DNA of 26,632 bases from UBA1151 sp963579925 (GTDB lineage: Bacteria; Chloroflexota; Dehalococcoidia; Lucifugimonadales; Lucifugimonadaceae), in the NCBI GenBank assembly GCA_963579925.1, contig CAUZJA010000013.1, positions 1 to 26,632 of the forward strand, in the 5' to 3' direction. Made by a program: the position numbers and the translations under genes. Shown piece after piece: positions 7,280 through 15,258 of this stretch. Positions within the stretch are counted from its first letter, which is position 1. Each line of letters starts with the position of its first letter. The notes beneath the pieces are model-generated. The model did not search any database, had not been told where the DNA came from, and worked only from the letters and a program-made list of their open reading frames with translations.

Positions 7280-7324
7280 CTGGCACGCTCCATCCTATCC
7301 GTGCGGCCTTGCCGCCAGTGCCAG
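7280..7324. terminator. Nested hairpin between convergent methyltransferase gene and infB
   Basis: CTGGCAC (7280-7286) and GTGCCAG (7318-7324) form an outer stem, with an inner GCGGC/GCCGC stem (7302-7306, 7311-7315). It fills the 55-base gap between the two convergent stops. There is no U-tract on either strand, so it may slow or end transcription only weakly, or may protect 3' ends. Confidence 0.35.
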
Positions 7325-7332
7325 ATTTGCTG

Positions 7333-9195
7333 TTAGCTGCGGAACTCCTGGACCTCGAAACATTCGAGGATGTCGCCGTCTTCGAAATCACTGAAGTTCT
7401 GTAACGTGACTCCACCTTCGAATCCGGTCTGCACGTCTCGGACATCCTCCTTGAAGCGGCGTAGCGATAGCACTCGTCCAGCGAAGACTTCTTCGCCACG
7501 TCTGAGCACGCGAACACTTGCCGTCCTTGAGAAGAAACCGTCCGTAACTCTGATACCAGCGGCCTTGTCTCGACGTCCCGCTGAGAATACCTGTTGCACA
7601 ATTGCCCGACCAAGAGTGACTTCGCGCTCTTCAGGAGCGATAAGTCCTTTGGCGGTGTTTTCAACATCGTCGACCAGCTGGTAGATGATATCGTAAGTGC
7701 GGATCTCCACGCCCTGGCTATCAGCCTGACGCACGGCGCCGGGTTGAGCAAACGTCTCAAATCCAAACACAATAGCTTCGGATGCAGCGGCGAGCATAAC
7801 GTCGGAGTCGTTAATGACTCCAGTACCGATACTCAGTATGTTTACTTTGATCTCTTCGATGGACGCTGGTTCCAGTGCGCGACGAACGGCGTCAATGGCA
7901 CCCTGGCTGCCTGTCTTAATCACGAGGTTCAGTTCAACGTTGCCTTCAGCGCCGCGTGACCGCATGATCTCAGCCATCGTGGTGGCCCTGCGTCCGCTCT
8001 CTCGACCGGGAGCAAGCCTCTTGCGAGCGTTTACTAACTGACGGGATGTCTTGTCATTCTCAACGATATCGAAAGAATCGCCAGGTTCAGGCAATCCGTC
8101 GAGTCCAAGAATCTGGATTGGTGTTGACGGGCCGGCTTCTTTGGTTACCTGACCAAATCCGTCGGTCATGGCGCGAATTCTGCCGCGGTTGGTTCCAACA
8201 ACAATGCTGTCGGCGAGGTGTATCTGGCCTGAGCGGATGATGACACTGGCGAGAGGGCCACGCTTCTGGTCTACGTGTGATTCGATCACGACTCCGGAAC
8301 CTGGCTTATCCGGGTTAGCTACAAATCCCTCTACTTCTGCCACCAGCAAAATGGCTTCAAGAAGCTCGTCGATGCCGTCCTTTGTGATTGCTGAGACTTC
8401 AACGACCATAATGTCTCCACCGAAGGACTCAACGACCAGATCATGCTCAGTCAGCTGAGCTTTGACCCGATCCGGATCTGCTCCTGGCAGGTCGATCTTG
8501 TTGAGTGCGACGATGATGGGCACACCGGCAGCTTTTGCGTGCTCGATTGCCTCCACGGTCTGGGGCAGAACACCGTCATCGGCGGCGATGAGGAGAATTG
8601 CGATGTCAGTTGCCTGCGCTCCACGGGCGCGCATAGCGGTGAACGCGGCGTGGCCGGGAGTGTCGATGAATGTGATGAGTTCATCTTTGTATCGCGCCTG
8701 ATAGGCACCGATGCTCTGTGTGATTCCACCGGCTTCGGCATCGACTACCTGTGATCCGCGAATGGAGTCCAGAAGCGTGGTCTTGCCGTGGTCCACGTGA
8801 CCAAGAATCGCAACGATGGGCGGACGCTTGACTGCGTTCTCATCTTTGTCAGACTCAACCTCGGCACGATTGGCGGCTTCACTCTCTGTCTTCTCCTTTG
8901 GTCGCAGCACGGCGATCTCAAAGGAGTGAGCAACCTGTGCGGCCGTCTGGAAATCAATTTCCTCGTTGACGGTTGCCATGATGCCCAGTCGGAGTACTGC
9001 TTTTACCGCGTCAACATGAGTGATGTGCAGGACCTCAGACAGGTCTCCCACGGTAATTTGCGCGGGTAATTCAATTGGGCCTTCCGGCTTCTCTAGCGCT
9101 GCGACTGCGCTATCTGAATTATCCGTCCTTGGACGACGTGGTCCACGCCGTCCCGGTGGGCGCCTTCTGGCTCCCGGTTGCCTCCGCCTTGGCAT
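7333..9195 (-). CDS. infB: Translation initiation factor IF-2
   Basis: IF-2 is the GTPase that brings initiator tRNA to the 30S subunit and promotes subunit joining. The 620-residue protein has a short Arg/Pro-rich N-terminus (1-25), an IF2-N type helical domain (about 42-98), and a GTPase domain with GHVDHGKT (132-139), GGITQS (156-161), DTPGH (178-182) and NKID (232-235). Domains II, III (IF-2 specific) and IV follow. It lacks the several-hundred-residue N-terminal extension of enterobacterial IF-2, as expected for compact forms. One oddity is Ser161 in switch I where most IF-2 sequences have His (GGITQH). The start ATG has AGGAGA about 12 bases upstream, a long spacing. It is last in the operon after nusA and ylxR; rbfA, which often follows, is absent. 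Confidence 0.96.
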   Translation of the reverse strand: MPRRRQPGARRRPPGRRGPRRPRTDNSDSAVAALEKPEGPIELPAQITVGDLSEVLHITHVDAVKAVLRLGIMATVNEEIDFQTAAQVAHSFEIAVLRPKEKTESEAANRAEVESDKDENAVKRPPIVAILGHVDHGKTTLLDSIRGSQVVDAEAGGITQSIGAYQARYKDELITFIDTPGHAAFTAMRARGAQATDIAILLIAADDGVLPQTVEAIEHAKAAGVPIIVALNKIDLPGADPDRVKAQLTEHDLVVESFGGDIMVVEVSAITKDGIDELLEAILLVAEVEGFVANPDKPGSGVVIESHVDQKRGPLASVIIRSGQIHLADSIVVGTNRGRIRAMTDGFGQVTKEAGPSTPIQILGLDGLPEPGDSFDIVENDKTSRQLVNARKRLAPGRESGRRATTMAEIMRSRGAEGNVELNLVIKTGSQGAIDAVRRALEPASIEEIKVNILSIGTGVINDSDVMLAAASEAIVFGFETFAQPGAVRQADSQGVEIRTYDIIYQLVDDVENTAKGLIAPEEREVTLGRAIVQQVFSAGRRDKAAGIRVTDGFFSRTASVRVLRRGEEVFAGRVLSLRRFKEDVRDVQTGFEGGVTLQNFSDFEDGDILECFEVQEFRS

Positions 9196-9301
9196 ACGCT
9201 AAATCATTCTCCTGATTACGAATTGAAAGAGCAGTTTTTGAACCTGCCCTTACTAAATTACTGTGCTGTGGAAGTCACTAACTTTACTCCGAGTGTGAGA
9301 C

Positions 9302-9598
9302 TTACTCCACCCGAATATTTTCCGATGCGCTCACGTTGTTACCAGCCCAGGCCATTAGCTCCGCCGCAGACCTTGTTTCAACTGGTGACTTAGTCGCCCG
9401 TGCAATCTTTCTGTTTTGTACCGCATCAACCCAGCATTGCCGAATTCGGCAAATGTATAAACCTCGCCCGGGAACGCTCTTCGTCGGGTTTATGGAGAAC
9501 TCCCCGGTTGGTGAACGTACCAATCGGACCAACTCTAATTGCGGTCGTTTTGTGCGACAGGCCACGCAGGTCCTGAGCGGCACATGCTTTTGAGTCAC
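9302..9598 (-). CDS. ylxR: YlxR/RnpM family nucleic-acid-binding protein (DUF448)
   Basis: A small protein of 98 aa with the family pattern PLRTCVACRTKR near the start, ELVRLVR, then GRGLYICRIRQC and a basic region (NRKIARATKS). YlxR proteins lie between nusA and infB in many bacteria. They bind RNA, and the Gram-positive member has been reported as a modulator of RNase P (RnpM). The start is GTG at 9598, with GAGG eight bases upstream and 35 bases after the nusA stop. The C-terminal twenty residues are not conserved. The often co-located L7Ae-like gene ylxQ is missing here; infB follows after 106 bases. Confidence 0.92.
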   Translation of the reverse strand: MTQKHVPLRTCVACRTKRPQLELVRLVRSPTGEFSINPTKSVPGRGLYICRIRQCWVDAVQNRKIARATKSPVETRSAAELMAWAGNNVSASENIRVE

Positions 9599-9633
9599 AC
9601 GCGAACCTCAGCGCTTTTGAGGCGCCGGACTAA

Positions 9634-11250
9634 CTACGATTTGTTGTCAGGAGTGGGGGAAGGAGAGGTCTTCTTGGCCTGCGCACGACGTGCCTTGGGG
9701 CTCAAGTTGGCCCCACCACGTCCACGCCGACTCCGTCGGCTTGATGACATGTCACGGTAGCCAACGATGTCTTCAGCGAACCGAAGTCCACCACCGCCTT
9801 CGCCATCAGCTCCGCCAACCTGCCAGATATCTTCCGATTCAACGGCGGCGGCTGCGGCGGCCAACTCTTGCTCCGCACGCTCAGCGTCGGCCTTCTCCTG
9901 CGCTTCAAGAGCCTTGATCTCTTCTTCAAGAGCCATAAGGGCCAACTCTTCTTCAGCGGAGGTGCCGGATGCTGCGGACTCATCGATGATTTCCGCGGCT
10001 ATCTCAACAGCGGATGGAGCTTCAGCCACGTCGGATTCCCCAGTCACCTCAGCAGGTGATTCAGCGGCTATCGCTTCACCTTCCGCGGTCTCCGGAGTCT
10101 CTACTGCGTCAGTGGCTACAGCGTCAACAACAACCGCCTCTGCGGCCTCGCCTTCGACCACTGGAGCATCTGCGGTAGCTTCAGCGGCTACCTTTGGTAC
10201 TTCCTCAGTAACAGGAGCCTCATCGAGTGAACTCTTGATATCAATATGCCAGTTGGTCAGCTTTGCGGCCAGTCGCGCATTCTGGCCTTCTCGACCTATT
10301 GCCAGCGAGAGCTGACGGTCAGGCACGATAACTGCGGCACTGTTCTCTGCTTCATTCAGCGTCACCTTGTCCACTTGAGCGGGGCTCAGAGAACTGGAGA
10401 TGAACTGGATGGGATCCTCGTTGAATTCAACAACGTCAATCTTCTCGCCCATGAGCTCGTTGACAACGTTCTGAATTCGGATTCCACGAAGGCCAACACA
10501 CGCGCCAACCGGGTCCACACCTTCTTGGTTAGACGAGACGGCAACTTTGCTTCGTGCGCCTGGTTCTCTGGCGATCGACTTAATCTCTACGACGCCGTTG
10601 AAGATTTCAGGCACTTCAGTTTCAAATAGTTTGCGGAGCAACTCAGTGTGTGTGCGGGAACCGACAATTTCCGGGCCGCGGACACTCCGGCGTACTTCTG
10701 AGATATACACCTTGAGGCGCATACCGGGGCGGTAGCGCTCTCGTTGAATCTGCTCCGTCGGAGGCATGATTGCTTCTGCACGACCAAGGTCCAACGTTAT
10801 GAACCTTGGGTCTATACGCTGAACTGTGGCAGTGACGACTTCGCCCTCTTTGCCCACATATTCGTCAAATACCAACTCGCGCTCTGCGTCACGAAGGCGT
10901 TGCATTACGAGCTGCTTGGCAGTCTGTGCTGCGATGCGTCCGGGGTTGCTCTCGATCATGCCTGTGCGGATCTGGTCTCCCAGTTGCGCGGTTGGCTCGT
11001 GAGTCCTTGCTTCTTCAAGGGTCCACTCAGATTCGGGCTCTTCAACCTCTTCAACAACGTTACGAACGGTGTGAACGGTAACGTCGCCAGTTTCCTGATC
11101 TAGCTCCACTATAACGTCTTGGCCGCCGGCGATTTCATCCCGCTTGTAGGCAGCAGTCAAGGCATCTTGAACTGCGCTCACCACGATGTTTGGTGGGAGG
11201 CTTCTTTCTGCGGCAAGTTGCGTTACGGCGAGTAACAGATCACTTTTCAT
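9634..11250 (-). CDS. nusA: Transcription elongation/termination factor NusA with long acidic tail
   Basis: NusA binds RNA polymerase and nascent RNA and modulates pausing, termination and antitermination. The 538-residue protein has the N-terminal polymerase-binding domain (1-130), the S1 domain (about 132-200, with GEVVTATVQRI), KH1 (VGACVGLRGIRI, about 248-259) and KH2 (LAIGREGQNARLAAK, about 316-330), ending near residue 342. The remaining 195 residues are a low-complexity Ala/Glu/Val-rich acidic tail, then a short GLRFAEDI segment and a basic RRSRRGRGG end. The E. coli acidic-repeat domains are not recognisable. The start ATG has AGGAGG eight bases upstream. It is first in the nusA-ylxR-infB operon, with rimP missing upstream. 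A promoter and a terminator hairpin in its leader (11307-11387) suggest attenuation. Confidence 0.96.
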   Translation of the reverse strand: MKSDLLLAVTQLAAERSLPPNIVVSAVQDALTAAYKRDEIAGGQDVIVELDQETGDVTVHTVRNVVEEVEEPESEWTLEEARTHEPTAQLGDQIRTGMIESNPGRIAAQTAKQLVMQRLRDAERELVFDEYVGKEGEVVTATVQRIDPRFITLDLGRAEAIMPPTEQIQRERYRPGMRLKVYISEVRRSVRGPEIVGSRTHTELLRKLFETEVPEIFNGVVEIKSIAREPGARSKVAVSSNQEGVDPVGACVGLRGIRIQNVVNELMGEKIDVVEFNEDPIQFISSSLSPAQVDKVTLNEAENSAAVIVPDRQLSLAIGREGQNARLAAKLTNWHIDIKSSLDEAPVTEEVPKVAAEATADAPVVEGEAAEAVVVDAVATDAVETPETAEGEAIAAESPAEVTGESDVAEAPSAVEIAAEIIDESAASGTSAEEELALMALEEEIKALEAQEKADAERAEQELAAAAAAVESEDIWQVGGADGEGGGGLRFAEDIVGYRDMSSSRRSRRGRGGANLSPKARRAQAKKTSPSPTPDNKS

Positions 11251-11306
11251 TACCGACGCCTCCTAGCCCAGATTTTTGTTGGAGAAACGAAAGATCGTAT
11301 ACAAAC

Positions 11307-11329
11307 AAAAAAGTGGGCTTACCCCACTT
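11307..11329 (-). terminator. Intrinsic terminator inside the nusA leader (candidate attenuator)
   Basis: On the minus strand AAGTGGG, a five-base GTAAG loop and CCCACTT are followed directly by a six-T run. It lies downstream of the nusA promoter and about 57 bases before the nusA start, so it would cut transcripts at roughly 46 nt. The 3' arm bases AGCCCA (plus-strand 11314-11319) could instead pair with TGGGCT (plus-strand 11265-11270) next to the nusA ribosome binding site, giving a possible antiterminator. No gene on this strand lies upstream for it to end, other than this leader. Confidence 0.75.
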
Positions 11330-11351
11330 CCTCATAAATATCCCCAGTACT

Positions 11352-11387
11352 ATCGTAAATTATACCGCTTTGAATCTCCTTAGACAA
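11352..11387 (-). promoter_or_regulatory. Sigma-70-type promoter of the nusA-ylxR-infB operon
   Basis: On the minus strand TTGTCT (11382-11387) and a perfect TATAAT (11359-11364) are exactly 17 bases apart. Transcription would begin near 11352, leaving a leader of about 100 nt that contains the terminator hairpin. Confidence 0.78.
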
Positions 11388-11425
11388 TTGCTTCACTGAC
11401 GTGTTTCAGGCACATCGCCCGGCGT

Positions 11426-12127
11426 ATGCTTGAAAACCTCTTCAACAGGGTCTCGGAGGACGTCTTGACTCGTTTGGCTTTAGTGATCGATTTTGACGGG
11501 ACGATAACGACCGAAGATGTGGGTCTTCAGATCATCACGGAGTTCGGTCTGGCTGGATGGGATGAGGGCATAGTTCGGTACCGATCAGGCGAATTCGGGT
11601 CCCGCGAACTTCATGAATGGGAAGCTGCGTATCTTTCGTCCGCGCAAGAGTCAGATATGCAAGATTTCGCTCGAGAAAAGGGCGAAATTCGGCCGGGGTT
11701 CAAAGAACTTATCGCCTACGCACGATCGCATGATATTCCGCTAGAAATCGCCTCCAGCGGATGGTCGTTTTACATCGACGCAATCCTGGGGAAGTTTGAA
11801 CTGACGGAGGTGCCGTACATTTCTGCGAAGGCAGACTTCACACTGGGTGATGTTGCAGTGTTCGCCCCCAGCCCACGTGCGAAGTTGTGCGATATTAACG
11901 GCATCTGCAAGTGCGACAGGGTGCGCCCGCTTCAGAGTGACGATTACAAAGTCGTGTTCATCGGTGACGGACTGTCCGACTTCTGCGTGTCCGAGCAGGC
12001 CGACGTGATTTTCGCCACTCGATCACTACGGAAACACTGCGAAGACAACCAGATCGAGTTCACCCCATTTGAGGATTTTCACGACGTTCTTCGAGCGCTT
12101 GAAGAGCTCCAGAAGACCGAAGCCTAG
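11426..12127 (+). CDS. HAD-superfamily phosphatase, MtnX/phosphoserine-phosphatase-like
   Basis: A 233-residue haloacid-dehalogenase phosphatase. Motif I is IDFDGTIT (nucleophile Asp22, Asp24), motif II is ASSGWS (Ser110/111), the catalytic Lys162 lies in ICKCDR, and motif IV is GDGLSDFC (Asp181, Asp185). A helical cap sits between motifs I and II. The order and the CxCK pattern resemble MtnX (2-hydroxy-3-keto-5-methylthiopentenyl-1-phosphate phosphatase) of the methionine salvage pathway, but no other salvage gene is near, so the substrate is open. I kept the ATG at 11426, although TTG at 11465 has a much better ribosome binding site (GGAGG five bases upstream) and would remove 13 residues ahead of motif I. 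It diverges from nusA and shares its stop with the convergent proS. Confidence 0.8.
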   Translation: MLENLFNRVSEDVLTRLALVIDFDGTITTEDVGLQIITEFGLAGWDEGIVRYRSGEFGSRELHEWEAAYLSSAQESDMQDFAREKGEIRPGFKELIAYARSHDIPLEIASSGWSFYIDAILGKFELTEVPYISAKADFTLGDVAVFAPSPRAKLCDINGICKCDRVRPLQSDDYKVVFIGDGLSDFCVSEQADVIFATRSLRKHCEDNQIEFTPFEDFHDVLRALEELQKTEA

Positions 12128-13821
12128 CTGTCCAGCATGCCCTTGATCGTGTCCACGGCATCGGCCACGGACGCGTAGGTTGCCTCGCTGTCGGTACGAA
12201 GTTTCAACTCGATCTGCCCGTTCGTTAGCCCGCGGCGGCTAATCACAACTCGCACCGGAATGCCGATCAGGTCAGCGTCCTTGAACTTCACGCCGGGCTT
12301 CTCATCGCGGTCGTCGTAGAGCACGTCGAACCCAGCCCTGGTGAGTTCATCGTAGAGGCCATCGGCCGTCTCTCGCACTCCTTCATCGTCAGCGTTGAGG
12401 CTGGCCAGGTAGATGGTGTATGGGGCGATAGCGGCGGGCAACGTCATGCCGTTGTCATCGTGATGCGCTTCAATTATGCCGCCCACAAGTCGGCTGACGC
12501 CCAGGCCGTAGCAACCCATGATGATCGGGTGCGATTCTCCGTTTTCGTCGAGAAAATTAGCGTCGAGACTGTCGCTGTAGATGGTTCCAAGCTTGAACAC
12601 GTGACCAACTTCAATTCCGCGAGCATCCTTGAAGCGACCACCATCGATCGGGCAGATGTCTCCGGTCGTCGCATTCGCGATGTCGACGACCATGTCTGCC
12701 TTGAAGTCACGGGGGAAATTGACGTTCTTGATGTGGAATCCCTCCTTGTTGGTGCCTGCCACAAAGTTGGTTCCAAGGGTCATTGAGTCGTCAACAATAG
12801 AACGGATGCCTTCCAGCCCAACAGCTGAGGCAGAACCTGGTATGAGATTGGCCTTCGCCACTTTTGCTGCCGATGCAAAGCGTGGCTCCACACCGCCAAG
12901 TACATTGCGCAGTTTGATTTCATTCACTTCAAGATCACCGCGGATTGTGACGATGATGATTTCATCGCCTGCCGCGTAGAAGACGGCCTTCGCTGTCTGG
13001 TTGGTCGCGATGCCAAGTGAATCCGCCAGCGCTTCAATGGTCTTGATGCCTAGCGTGGCAATCTCTTCCATCTCAAGCGGCTCTTCTTCAGGGTTGGCCT
13101 GCTTGACGAACTCAGCCTTCTCAACGTTCGCGCCGTAGTCGCCGTTCTCGCAAAGCAGCACAGTATCCTCACCGCTCTCAGCGAGCAGAATGAACTCCTG
13201 TGAAGACTTGCCGCCAATGCCACCGGAGTCGGCTTCGACAATCGCCACTTCCAGGCCACAGCGGGTGAATATGTTGATGTACGCCTGAACCATCAAGTCG
13301 TAGCTCTGGTCGAGGGACTCCTCCGTTGCATCGAAGCTGTAGGCGTCCTTCATCATAAATTCGCGCGTACGCAGGAGGCCGGCACGAGGGCGCGGCTCAT
13401 CTCTGAACTTGGTCTGCACCTGGTAGAGGTTCACGGGAAGGTCGCGATAGCTGTTCACATTGGCCTTGACCATGAGAGTCACGGCTTCTTCGTGGGTTGG
13501 TGCGACGATCATAGGGCGACCACGACGGTCTTGAAAGGTGGCGAGCGGCGGGATGAACGTGTCGGCCCGACCAGACGTTTCCCAGATCTCACGAGGCTGG
13601 ATCACCGGCATGCTGACTTCCAGCGCACCAGCGGTGTCCATCTCTTCGCGAATGATGCCAGAAATCTTCTGCTGCATTCGCCAACCCAGGGGGAGGAACT
13701 GGTAGCTACCCGCGGCAAGCTGTTGAATATATCCAGCACGCACCAGCAGCTGATGGCTGATCGTGTCGGCATCGCTGGGGGCTTGGCGGAGGGTTTTCCC
13801 GAAGTATCTGCTCAGACGCAT
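12124..13821 (-). CDS. proS: Prolyl-tRNA synthetase, bacterial type with editing domain
   Basis: A class II aminoacyl-tRNA synthetase that charges tRNA-Pro. The 565-residue length and the insertion (about 225-385) between motifs 2 and 3 mark the bacterial form with the INS editing domain, which removes mischarged alanine. Visible features are the N-terminal LLVRAGYIQQLAAGSYQFLPLG, the motif 2 region (TKFRDEPRPRAGLLRTREF), motif 3 (GCYGLGVSRLVGGIIEA) and the C-terminal anticodon-binding domain, with DRDEKPGVKFKDADLIGIP. An AAGGA lies 11 bases before the ATG. It is the last gene of the long rpsB-to-proS series, 150 bases after ispG, so it may also have its own promoter. Its stop overlaps the HAD gene stop in a CTAG. 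Nothing essential appears to be missing. Confidence 0.96.
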   Translation of the reverse strand: MRLSRYFGKTLRQAPSDADTISHQLLVRAGYIQQLAAGSYQFLPLGWRMQQKISGIIREEMDTAGALEVSMPVIQPREIWETSGRADTFIPPLATFQDRRGRPMIVAPTHEEAVTLMVKANVNSYRDLPVNLYQVQTKFRDEPRPRAGLLRTREFMMKDAYSFDATEESLDQSYDLMVQAYINIFTRCGLEVAIVEADSGGIGGKSSQEFILLAESGEDTVLLCENGDYGANVEKAEFVKQANPEEEPLEMEEIATLGIKTIEALADSLGIATNQTAKAVFYAAGDEIIIVTIRGDLEVNEIKLRNVLGGVEPRFASAAKVAKANLIPGSASAVGLEGIRSIVDDSMTLGTNFVAGTNKEGFHIKNVNFPRDFKADMVVDIANATTGDICPIDGGRFKDARGIEVGHVFKLGTIYSDSLDANFLDENGESHPIIMGCYGLGVSRLVGGIIEAHHDDNGMTLPAAIAPYTIYLASLNADDEGVRETADGLYDELTRAGFDVLYDDRDEKPGVKFKDADLIGIPVRVVISRRGLTNGQIELKLRTDSEATYASVADAVDTIKGMLDS

Positions 13822-13874
13822 TTAACGCTTAGTCCTTAGTTCTGGGTTTTCAAATGTACGAATTATCAAATGTA

Positions 13875-13945
13875 GTGAGGTACACGACTCACAGTAAAAG
13901 CAGGGATCAGAATCTTCTCGCTGAATCCGGCCCACTGAACCCGGA
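13875..13945. other. Two dyads in the ispG-proS intergenic region
   Basis: GTGAG/CTCAC (13875-13879, 13888-13892; 8-base spacer) and TCCGG/CCGGA (13926-13930, 13941-13945; 10-base loop) lie in the 150-base gap upstream of proS. The first is operator-like, the second could be a weak hairpin without U-run. I see no T-box specifier or the conserved T-box antiterminator bulge sequence. Confidence 0.25.
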
Positions 13946-13971
13946 ATGAACACGAAGTTGGCCTGAGTAGC

Positions 13972-15135
13972 TTACGCCTGCGAGTCCGCCATTTCGGCTT
14001 CGGTAGCGCGCACTTCCTGCATCAACGCTTCCAGCATTTCAGACTCTGCCACAACTTTGGCTTTGGCACCTTTGCGGAAGATCACCGCACGACCGTTGCC
14101 GCCAGCGATCCCAATATCGGCATCTTTCGCTTCACCGGGGCCGTTCACTTCACAGCCCATGACGGCAATCTTGAGTGGAGTCTTCACTTCTTTGATGAAC
14201 TGCTCAACGCTGTTCGCGAGCTTGAGGACATCCACATCTGCCCGGCCACAGGACGGGCAGGCGATCATGATCGGGCCTTTGTCTCGCAACTTCAGAGACT
14301 TCAGAATCTCATACCCGGTCTTGACCTCTTCACGAGAGTCACCCGCCAGCGAGACACGAATCGTGTCGCCGATGCCATCGTAGAGCAGTACGCCAAGGCC
14401 CACGGCACTTCGGATGCTGCCAGTGGTCACGGTGCCAGATTCTGTGATCCCAAGATGGAACGGGTAGGGGACCAGCGGCGCCAGTTTTCGGTATGCCTCA
14501 ACGGTGGTTTCGACGTCGAACGCCTTCAGGGAAATCTTGATGTCGTCGAAATCTAGCTCTTCCAGGACGCTGATCTCCCAGAGCGCGGTAGCGACCATGT
14601 GATCGACGACCGTGTATGCGTCATCATCGCCGCGAGCGATTGCTTCAGCGATGGTTGGCAGCTCATTTACGCCGTCAACGACACGTCGGCCACCGCGAGT
14701 GGCACCGATCTTGCCGACGGGAGGCAAGCTTCCAAAGTTGACGCCAATTCGAATTGGGATCTGGGCCTTCTTAGCGGCCTCAGTGATCTCGCGGACTTTG
14801 TCGGCATCACGAATATTGCCGGGGTTGAGGCGGAGTCCATCCACGCCGTTTTTGACGGACGCCAGGGCGAGTTCGTAGTGGAAATGGATATCGGCAATGA
14901 TTGGTATGTTGGTGCCGGCGCGGATTGCGGGAATCGCATCAGCCGCTTCCATATCGGGCACCGCAACGCGAACAATTTCGCAGCCCTCATCTTCAAGAGT
15001 CTTGATCTCAGCGATACTGGCTTTAACGTCCCGAGTGTCCCCGGTGGTCATGGACTGCACAACGACAGGGTTGTCGCGTCCACCAATCTTGACGCCGCCA
15101 ACGGTGATCTGCTTGGTTATTCGCCTTTTGGCCAT
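13972..15135 (-). CDS. ispG: 4-hydroxy-3-methylbut-2-enyl diphosphate synthase
   Basis: IspG (GcpE) carries out the penultimate step of the MEP isoprenoid pathway, reductive ring opening of MEcPP to HMBPP, using a [4Fe-4S] cluster. The 387-residue protein has the TIM-barrel start (VVVQSMTTGDTRD, DEGCEIVRVAVPD, ADIHFHYELA) and the C-terminal cluster domain with CPSCGR and GCEVNGPGE, giving the three cysteine ligands. The middle includes a stretch (about 140-170, GATRGGRRVVDGVNEL) longer than in the E. coli protein. Its ATG has GAGG 11 bases upstream. It stands in the same series as dxr, so two MEP-pathway genes are here; dxs, ispD, ispE, ispF and ispH are not. Function secure. Confidence 0.95.
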   Translation of the reverse strand: MAKRRITKQITVGGVKIGGRDNPVVVQSMTTGDTRDVKASIAEIKTLEDEGCEIVRVAVPDMEAADAIPAIRAGTNIPIIADIHFHYELALASVKNGVDGLRLNPGNIRDADKVREITEAAKKAQIPIRIGVNFGSLPPVGKIGATRGGRRVVDGVNELPTIAEAIARGDDDAYTVVDHMVATALWEISVLEELDFDDIKISLKAFDVETTVEAYRKLAPLVPYPFHLGITESGTVTTGSIRSAVGLGVLLYDGIGDTIRVSLAGDSREEVKTGYEILKSLKLRDKGPIMIACPSCGRADVDVLKLANSVEQFIKEVKTPLKIAVMGCEVNGPGEAKDADIGIAGGNGRAVIFRKGAKAKVVAESEMLEALMQEVRATEAEMADSQA

Positions 15136-15185
15136 AGAAAGATTTGCCTCGCAAGCACGTGGAATTTGTCCAAGTGCAGTTTACT

Positions 15186-15212
15186 CGACTGGGCGACTAT
15201 GGCGGCCAGTCG
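15186..15212. repeat. Inverted repeat in the rseP-ispG gap
   Basis: Seven-base arms CGACTGG (15186-15192) and CCAGTCG (15206-15212) with a 13-base spacer lie in the 123-base gap between rseP and ispG. No U-tract follows, so it is not a standard terminator; it could be an RNA processing or operator site. Confidence 0.35.
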
Positions 15213-15258
15213 TAACGGGGTCGCATCTGGTCAGGAATCTATGCGGGAACAGGCGCAG

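Noticed and set aside
9767..10315. Plus-strand frame of 182 codons rich in Ser and Ala
   Set aside because: It is the antisense of the Ala/Glu-rich tail of NusA; low-complexity GC-biased codons give long open antisense frames. No ribosome binding site or family pattern.
11307..11329. Reading the nusA-leader hairpin as the terminator of an upstream minus-strand gene
   Set aside because: The gene on that side (HAD phosphatase) is on the plus strand and points away, so there is no minus-strand gene to end, and the nusA promoter lies upstream of the hairpin.
13822..13971. Possible T-box riboswitch before proS
   Set aside because: The gap is 150 bases and lacks the conserved T-box sequence and a terminator/antiterminator pair; only two small dyads are seen.
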